DNA of 37,219 bases from NCBI GenBank assembly GCA_023379075.1, contig JAMCSO010000026.1, positions 1 to 37,219 of the forward strand, written 5' to 3'. This DNA is from Candidatus Martarchaeota archaeon. Its GTDB lineage: Archaea; Micrarchaeota; Micrarchaeia; Micrarchaeales; CABMGC01. A program made the position numbers and the translations under genes. Below, piece after piece: positions 32,662 through 37,219 of this stretch; positions within the stretch are counted from its first letter, which is position 1; the number at the start of each line of letters is the position of its first letter. The notes under the pieces are model-generated. The model was not told the DNA's origin. It searched no databases and saw only the letters and a program-made list of their open reading frames with translations.

Positions 32662-33645
32662 ATGAAGAAAACTACACAGCAGGTGAGAAAGAGGGTTGTC
32701 AAAACGCAGAGCTCCAAGAAGCGTGGCAGACTGCATATTCCTTTCAGAAAGGCGGTGGACGCCGATGCCGAGACTCTGTTTATACGATACTTAATGGAAT
32801 CTGACTACTGCTATGATGTTAATCCTATATCAAGATACCTGCTGTACAACGCAACTCCGTCAACAAAGAAGCTTGTTTATGGCTTCGGCCACCATCTTGG
32901 AATAAGAATACACCAGGAGTCTGGATCTTCAAAAAATCTCCTGCCTGCGCTCTTGGAAAAAATAGGGGTCGGGAAAACCCTATATATCCCTTCTGCAGAG
33001 ACCTTAATTATAAAGTCAACACCACGAGTAACAATCAACAGCGGTATACTTGCGCATATAATGGAAGCAGGAATCATCTCTGGGTACCTCTCCTCCTTCA
33101 CCGGAGAGACGGTGGCCACTAGGGAGACTGCATGTTCCTTCAATGGCGACGGGCTATGCAAGTTCGAGTCGTACGCCAGCAACACCGATCCTGACTTTAG
33201 TGACAAGCTCGCAGAAATAAGCGAAATCTTGAAGAGCGCCCTCTCTGATGTAAGTGATACTAGAGCACCAACAAACGGATATTATGCCCTCTTATCAATG
33301 ATCCCAATGCTCAGTGCTCCTCTTTCAACAGAATTATCAAAGCTGTTATACTTGGCGGGCTCTATGGCTGCCGAGCATTCTGAAAAAGGCAACGAACGAG
33401 GTGCATTATCTCAAATCTCATATTTTCTGGATCTGGAAAATACCTTCTTTGAGAAAAAAGGGGTTCGCGCATCAATAATACTAAAATATAAACCTTACAA
33501 TTCTAATATTCCATTTATAGACCTTTCAGCGTCAATGTTTGCCGGTTTTGCGAGCAGTATGTTTGGCAGGGAAATCGCTGTCGAGAGTGCTGTTGATAAT
33601 AACAGAAATTATCTCGTAAAGCTCAGTACGGCAGGGCGCATATAA
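32662..33645 (+). CDS. V4R-domain protein
   Basis: About 327 residues. A strongly basic N-terminus (KKTTQQVRKRVVKTQSSKKRGR) precedes a domain with the V4R (4-vinyl reductase-like) signature: an IMEAGIISGYLSSFTG helix, then ETACSFNGDGLCKFES. V4R domains bind small hydrophobic ligands and often act as sensors. The C-terminal ~150 residues, rich in Ser and Leu, have no match I recognise. ATG 32662 is used; TTG 32650 is nearer to the expected leaderless start from a TATA element at 32623-32630 (CTTATATT) and cannot be excluded. It is divergent from the ABC permease and lies just upstream of secY. Confidence 0.75.
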   Translation: MKKTTQQVRKRVVKTQSSKKRGRLHIPFRKAVDADAETLFIRYLMESDYCYDVNPISRYLLYNATPSTKKLVYGFGHHLGIRIHQESGSSKNLLPALLEKIGVGKTLYIPSAETLIIKSTPRVTINSGILAHIMEAGIISGYLSSFTGETVATRETACSFNGDGLCKFESYASNTDPDFSDKLAEISEILKSALSDVSDTRAPTNGYYALLSMIPMLSAPLSTELSKLLYLAGSMAAEHSEKGNERGALSQISYFLDLENTFFEKKGVRASIILKYKPYNSNIPFIDLSASMFAGFASSMFGREIAVESAVDNNRNYLVKLSTAGRI

Positions 33646-33661
33646 CAAACATGTGTTTCAA

Positions 33662-35104
33662 ATGAAGTTTAACTTCTTAGATTCAATAATAAAGTTTGTA
33701 CCGAGCATTAAGAAGCCCGACAGGCCTCTCTCGCTAAAAGAGAAGCTGAAGTGGACAGGCCTGATAATGACAATCTACTTTGTACTATTCAACACCCCAA
33801 TCTTCGGTGTGAATGAGGCTCAGATACAGAACTCTGTGCTCCAACTAATAAGCATCATATCTGCTTCAAACATAGGCAGCTTGATGACTGTTGGTATAAT
33901 TCCTATAGTGCTATCAAGCCTGGTCCTACAGCTGCTTCAGGGAGCAGAGATCATAAAAATAGACCTTACTGATCCAGAGCAGAAGGGAAAGTTCCAGAGC
34001 ATACAGAAGCTCGTCGCAGTTTCAATAGCTGTTGTTGAATCGATAGTGTATGCGTATGTTGGATACGTTCCAATAATAAGCGGCTTCTTTGTTCTAGTGG
34101 TTCTGCAGATGTCACTGGGTGCAGTGATAGTCATCTTCCTTGACGAAACCATGGTGAAATACGGCGTTACTTCCGGTATAAATCTATTCATAGCTGGGGG
34201 AGTTGCATACTCAATAATAAACGGTACGGTAAGGATCCTTATTCCGGGTGCGGCTACGGCACTGAGTAATGGCGGAGGCATACCTGGAGCAGTACTGGCA
34301 ATAGCCCCTCTCTTCTTCACAGCAGTGGTCCTTATCATAAGTGTATACATCTACGACATAAAAGTGGAGCTTCCACTGGCATTCTCACAGTTCAGGGGGA
34401 TAGGTGGAAGACTTCCAATACCATTCTTATACACAAGCGTAATTCCTGTTATCTTCGCAACAACTTTGTTGCTAAGCTTTACTGTCTGGTTCCGGTTTCT
34501 TGCTGGTGTAACAGGAGGCCTTGCGTCCCTAGCCCACTTCATAGCTTATTATCAAAATATCAATGGCGTGCCAACACTCTCTGGGGGGCTGGTTTATTTA
34601 ATATCCCCTTCATTCCAATTCTCACCGCTGCCTGCTCCAGCAGGGAGTGGATACTATGCATATATTAACAATCTGATAACTGGCACAAGCCCTCTATATT
34701 TCCCATTCGGTGGAATGGTTTTGGTTCCAGAATTGGTGCACATAGTCATTTATTTGGTAGTATTTGTCCTTCTTTGCATACTCTTTGGCAAATTCTGGGT
34801 AGAGATGACTGGACAGAGCCCCAAGAATTATGCATCTCAGCTAAACGAGGTCGGCATGCATATTCCTGGGTTCAGGAGAGATCCTAGAATAATTGAAAAC
34901 GTTCTCAACAAATACATTCCTTCCATAACTGTTCTGGGAAGCGCGTCAGTCGCGCTTCTTGCAGCACTTGCAAACCTGACCGGGGCGTTGGGAAGCGGAA
35001 TAGGCGTGCTTCTTACTGTAGGTATAATGTACATGCTATATCAACAGCTGGAGCAGGATAATCTGACGCAATCAATACCTGTCCTGGATAAACTCATTTC
35101 ATGA
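33662..35104 (+). CDS. secY: Protein translocase subunit SecY
   Basis: Central channel of the Sec translocon, about 480 residues with roughly ten membrane helices. The N-terminal cytoplasmic helix (IKFVPSIKKPDRPLSLKEKLKWTGLIM) is followed by TNTPIFGV-like TM1, then GIIPIVLSSLVLQLL, and the LPLAFSQFRG and RLPIPFLYTSVIPVIFA segments typical of archaeal SecY. Near the C-terminus are GFRRDPRIIENVLNKYIPSITVLG and YQQLEQDN. ATG 33662 is chosen over GTG 33653. In many archaea secY lies in the spc ribosomal-protein cluster; here it is away from it. Confidence 0.95.
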   Translation: MKFNFLDSIIKFVPSIKKPDRPLSLKEKLKWTGLIMTIYFVLFNTPIFGVNEAQIQNSVLQLISIISASNIGSLMTVGIIPIVLSSLVLQLLQGAEIIKIDLTDPEQKGKFQSIQKLVAVSIAVVESIVYAYVGYVPIISGFFVLVVLQMSLGAVIVIFLDETMVKYGVTSGINLFIAGGVAYSIINGTVRILIPGAATALSNGGGIPGAVLAIAPLFFTAVVLIISVYIYDIKVELPLAFSQFRGIGGRLPIPFLYTSVIPVIFATTLLLSFTVWFRFLAGVTGGLASLAHFIAYYQNINGVPTLSGGLVYLISPSFQFSPLPAPAGSGYYAYINNLITGTSPLYFPFGGMVLVPELVHIVIYLVVFVLLCILFGKFWVEMTGQSPKNYASQLNEVGMHIPGFRRDPRIIENVLNKYIPSITVLGSASVALLAALANLTGALGSGIGVLLTVGIMYMLYQQLEQDNLTQSIPVLDKLIS

Positions 35105-35126
35105 AGCAATCTAAAAATAGCGTTAT

Positions 35127-35573
35127 TTAGCTCTTGGGGGAAGTATCTTCTATCGCAAGATCATTCTTCCTTCCTCCCCTCTTTTCCTGCTTTCCGGTCC
35201 TGGCTCCGGCAAACAAAAGGTCCAAATCTTCCTGCTTTTCCACATCAATCCACGATTTTATATATATTCCCATATTCTTAAGCGGCTTCGAGTACCTGTC
35301 AGTAAAGCTGTAAATATTATTTTCATGCTTGAGTAAACCAACCCTAACTCCAAAATCCAGATACCTCTTCCACGTTGCCAATGGAAGCATATCCTCGCAA
35401 TCCTTCAGCCTAATCTCGCCCTTTTTCTTAACTGTGGATAAGACAAGGGCGAATCTGAATGCCTTTGTCTCGTTGTCAAAATATATCTTAGCAACATCCT
35501 TTACGCTAGGATCCTTAAGCTTCTCCCTCAATGGAGCATCTTCGAATTCCCAATACTTTAGCATAAAACCCAT
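35127..35573 (-). CDS. Unknown, winged-helix-like small protein
   Basis: 148 residues with no recognised family. The middle (RLKDCEDMLPLATWKRYLDFGVRVGLLKHENNIYSFTDRYSKPLKNMGIYIKSWI) reads like a winged helix. The N-terminus (LKYWEFEDAPLREKLKDPSVKDVAKIYFDN) is charged, and the C-terminal ~35 residues are low-complexity and basic. It ends convergently with secY, 22 nt away, and its start lies 22 nt downstream of the DRG GTPase stop on the same strand, so it is likely cotranscribed with that gene. Confidence 0.55.
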   Translation of the reverse strand: MGFMLKYWEFEDAPLREKLKDPSVKDVAKIYFDNETKAFRFALVLSTVKKKGEIRLKDCEDMLPLATWKRYLDFGVRVGLLKHENNIYSFTDRYSKPLKNMGIYIKSWIDVEKQEDLDLLFAGARTGKQEKRGGRKNDLAIEDTSPKS

Positions 35574-35595
35574 TCATCTTTCCAAACAGAAAAAT

Positions 35596-36792
35596 TTAAG
35601 TCTTGCTATAGATAAGTGTGACAACGTCTCGATCCTCAACCACATGTGTGCTTCCAACCTTTTGATTGCTGAACTTGACACTCTTTCCAGTTACGTATGC
35701 ATACCTTAGGTTGTTTGCTATCTTGGAATGGAGTGTCTTCGCAACAGTAAAAACCGAGCTACCTTTCTTGACTACAAGCGGCTTTGCAAGGTCCACCTCT
35801 CCATCTTTCGGTTTTAAGAATATTCTTATTAATTCAAGATTGTTAAATATTGCATCCTTCAGCTCCTCAATGTTCTTTTTTTCAGCGGCGCTTACAAGAA
35901 CCACCTCCATTTCTGTCTTCTCTACTATTTCCTTGCGTATGCGCTCGCATTCAGAACTGCTCAGTGTATCTATTTTGTTAAGAGCAACAATACCCTTTAT
36001 GTAAACGATGTTATCAGAGAGCATATCCACAAGCTGGTCCGAGTCAAGATCCTGATGCAGTATCAGATTTGCATTGTATATTCCGAATTCGTTGAATATC
36101 TTCATCACGCTTCTTGGATCCGGGACAGAGTGCCCATTTTTCTCAATGTTGATTCCTCCTGTACTTGATCGCTCTATTCTTGCCCTGGGGGCCCGCTTGT
36201 TTAATCGTATGCCGAGCATGTCCAGCTCGTCGAGAAGCGTGAAAAGATCTGTGTAATTGTTGATATCTACAACAAACAGAATTAACTCGGTCACCCTAAT
36301 AACGCTAGCGATCTTCGCTCCGCCCCCCTTTCCAGAGGAAGCTTCTTCTATAAGTCCGGGCAGATCCAGAACCTGGATATTTGCTCCCTTGTGACGTAGC
36401 ATTCCCGGAATGACTTCAAGGGTCGTGAATGCATATCCAGCAACTTTCGATTCGACATTTGTGAGAATTCCCAAAAGCGATGACTTTCCTGCATTTGGAA
36501 AACCGACAAGAGCAACGACTCCGTCACCGCTTTTCTTGACTGAAAATCCTGCACCCTTGACACTCTTTCGCTCTGTCATCTGCTTGTTTATGCTGGCGAT
36601 CTTTGCGCGTATCATACTAAGGTGCTTGTTAGTAGCCTTGTTATCTTTCGTTTTGGAATACTCTTCCCTTAACTCTTCAAGTTCTTGCTGAAGGCTTTTC
36701 TTGTCTTTCATAAGCATCCTACCTGCCACATCCTCGCAATCCAAGAATTTTTTTTCAAGCGAATATTTACGTATATCTGCATTACCCGACAT
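35596..36792 (-). CDS. DRG-type OBG-family GTPase with TGS domain
   Basis: Developmentally-regulated GTP-binding protein family, implicated in translation. The N-terminal coiled helix (about 28-75, with SKTKDNKATNKHLSMIRAKIA) matches the DRG pattern, then G1 GFPNAGKS (97-104), G2 FTT (122-124), G3 DLPG (143-146), G4 NKID and G5 VSAAEKKN. A TGS domain ends the protein (about 330-398, KGSSVFTVAKTLHSKIANNLRYAYV, VVEDRDVVTLI). The N-terminus is ~25 residues longer than in typical DRGs (start at ATG 36792); an internal Met at about residue 26 could also serve. Confidence 0.93.
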   Translation of the reverse strand: MSGNADIRKYSLEKKFLDCEDVAGRMLMKDKKSLQQELEELREEYSKTKDNKATNKHLSMIRAKIASINKQMTERKSVKGAGFSVKKSGDGVVALVGFPNAGKSSLLGILTNVESKVAGYAFTTLEVIPGMLRHKGANIQVLDLPGLIEEASSGKGGGAKIASVIRVTELILFVVDINNYTDLFTLLDELDMLGIRLNKRAPRARIERSSTGGINIEKNGHSVPDPRSVMKIFNEFGIYNANLILHQDLDSDQLVDMLSDNIVYIKGIVALNKIDTLSSSECERIRKEIVEKTEMEVVLVSAAEKKNIEELKDAIFNNLELIRIFLKPKDGEVDLAKPLVVKKGSSVFTVAKTLHSKIANNLRYAYVTGKSVKFSNQKVGSTHVVEDRDVVTLIYSKT

Positions 36793-36863
36793 ATATGGAC
36801 ATACATAACTTTATATTTCCGTCAGCATTAAACTTCATAGTTATTTAAATACCTATTTAATTG

Positions 36864-36871
36864 CTATAATA
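36864..36871 (+). promoter_or_regulatory. TATA box before the lysine-rich micro-ORF
   Basis: CTATAATA lies 27 nt before ATG 36891, ideal for a leaderless archaeal transcript, which strengthens the micro-ORF as a real gene. Confidence 0.5.
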
Positions 36872-36890
36872 AATACCAATAGTGGATGAA

Positions 36891-36947
36891 ATGGCAGCAA
36901 AGAAAGCGTCTAAAAAGGCGTCAAAGAAGAAGTCAAAGAAGAGATAA
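36891..36947 (+). CDS. 18-residue lysine-rich micro-ORF
   Basis: ATG to TAA encodes MAAKKASKKASKKKSKKR, ten Lys in 18 residues, repeated AKKASKK units, and no hydrophobic or acidic residues. The pattern is like the C-terminal tails of linker histones and bacterial histone-H1-like proteins. A TATA box lies 27 nt upstream and a hairpin with a T-rich loop follows immediately, so it has its own transcription unit. No annotated protein is this short in general, and it could alternatively mark a small RNA. Function unknown: DNA or RNA compaction is inference. Confidence 0.45.
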   Translation: MAAKKASKKASKKKSKKR

Positions 36948-36984
36948 GTGTTGAACTTTCTTGTTTTTCTTTTATTTTCAACAC
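36948..36984. terminator. Inverted repeat with T-rich loop, possible terminator
   Basis: GTGTTGAA (36948-36955) pairs exactly with TTCAACAC (36977-36984). The loop is almost pure T/C, including TTGTTTTTCTTTTATTTT. It lies between the micro-ORF stop and the convergent srp54 stop, and T-runs of this kind end transcription in archaea. Confidence 0.45.
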
Positions 36985-36994
36985 ATTTTCTTCT

Positions 36995-37219
36995 TTATGT
37001 CTTCATGAACCTTGAGAAATTCTTTTTGAAATTCCTGTCGTTTTTTATCATGTTCGCAAATCTTTTCATCTTATTAAAATCACCAAGAAGCTCCTTTACA
37101 TCTTTCTCCGAGGTTCCGCTTCCAGATGCAATCCTCTTTATTCTGCTCTGTTCCCTGACAAGCTTCTCGTCCTTTCTCTCATCTCTTGTCATCGATCCTA
37201 TTATGACCTTGTATTTCTT
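36995..37219 (-). CDS. srp54: Signal recognition particle 54 kDa protein, C-terminal part
   Basis: Only the last ~74 residues are in the window, and the frame is open at the right edge, so the gene continues beyond it. The segment reads YKVIIGSMTRDER, then SRIKRIASGSGTSEKDVKELLGDFNKMKRFANMIKN, the hallmark of the M domain that binds SRP RNA (helix-turn-helix with SRIKRIA.GSGTS). SRP54 carries ribosome-nascent-chain complexes to the SecY channel, whose gene is 2 kb away. The ORF ends convergent with the micro-ORF. Confidence 0.92.
   Translation of the reverse strand, partial: KKYKVIIGSMTRDERKDEKLVREQSRIKRIASGSGTSEKDVKELLGDFNKMKRFANMIKNDRNFKKNFSRFMKT

Noticed and set aside
1..37219. CRISPR array, insertion sequence, prophage or toxin-antitoxin pair
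   Set aside because: No regularly spaced repeats, transposase, integrase, capsid or typical toxin motifs were seen on either strand.

Overview
The window is a gene-dense stretch (37.2 kb, moderate A+T, strong use of ATA and AGA codons) of an archaeal chromosome. Its information-processing genes are archaeal: GINS, RadA, family-B DNA polymerase, aIF2-alpha, eL42, eL41, diphthine synthase, Kae1/Bud32, type II methionine aminopeptidase, DRG GTPase, SRP54 and SecY. The best taxonomic marker is the tRNA-splicing endonuclease at 5.8-7.0 kb. It has the three-unit (alphaN-alpha-betaC, 'epsilon') architecture described from the ultrasmall ARMAN-1/ARMAN-2 archaea, so a Candidatus Micrarchaeota (DPANN) source is the most likely reading. 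I saw no CRISPR array, insertion sequence or prophage.

Layout. 0-2.4 kb: replication/translation cluster (GINS subunit, eL42, aIF2-alpha, PAC2-family chaperone), then an intron-containing tRNA-Gly(CCC). 2.5-8.7 kb: a small gene that can be read only through a +1 shift, radA, dph5, a flippase-like membrane protein, the three-unit EndA, a PRC-barrel protein, a dCTP deaminase/dUTPase-family protein, thymidylate kinase and tRNA-Glu(UUC). 8.8-17.6 kb: membrane and secreted proteins (including a prepilin peptidase and a SpoIIM protein) mixed with the very small ribosomal protein eL41, bud32-kae1 and cysS. 17.9-21.6 kb: one 1243-residue surface glycoprotein with an internal duplication. 21.65-22.1 kb: a non-coding, strongly structured interval followed by tRNA-Arg(UCG) on the minus strand. 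22.2-29.7 kb: peroxiredoxin, two small unknown genes, DNA polymerase B overlapping methionine aminopeptidase, an NrdR-type repressor divergent from RNase HI, and a TPR-AAA+ fusion. 29.8-37.2 kb: a separate AAA-associated-domain protein convergent with a two-gene ABC importer, a V4R-domain protein, SecY, a winged-helix-like protein, a DRG GTPase, an 18-residue lysine-rich micro-ORF and the C-terminal end of SRP54.

How it fits together. Several promoters place a TATA box 25-40 nt upstream of the start codon, so many genes look leaderless or nearly so. Genes are tightly packed, with start/stop overlaps (polB/map, permease/ATPase) and convergent 3' overlaps (dph5/flippase, spoIIM/bud32). The intron-containing tRNA and the broad-specificity type of splicing endonuclease form one RNA-processing theme. 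Dcd-family protein, Tmk, NrdR, RNase HI, PolB and RadA form a nucleotide/DNA-metabolism theme. The large surface protein, the anchored Asn/Thr-rich protein, the prepilin peptidase and SecY form an envelope theme. The observations most worth checking are the UCC-UGA +1 shift site beside radA, NrdR-box-like palindromes in front of an archaeal nrdR, the structured interval at 21.7-22.0 kb, and the lysine-rich micro-ORF.
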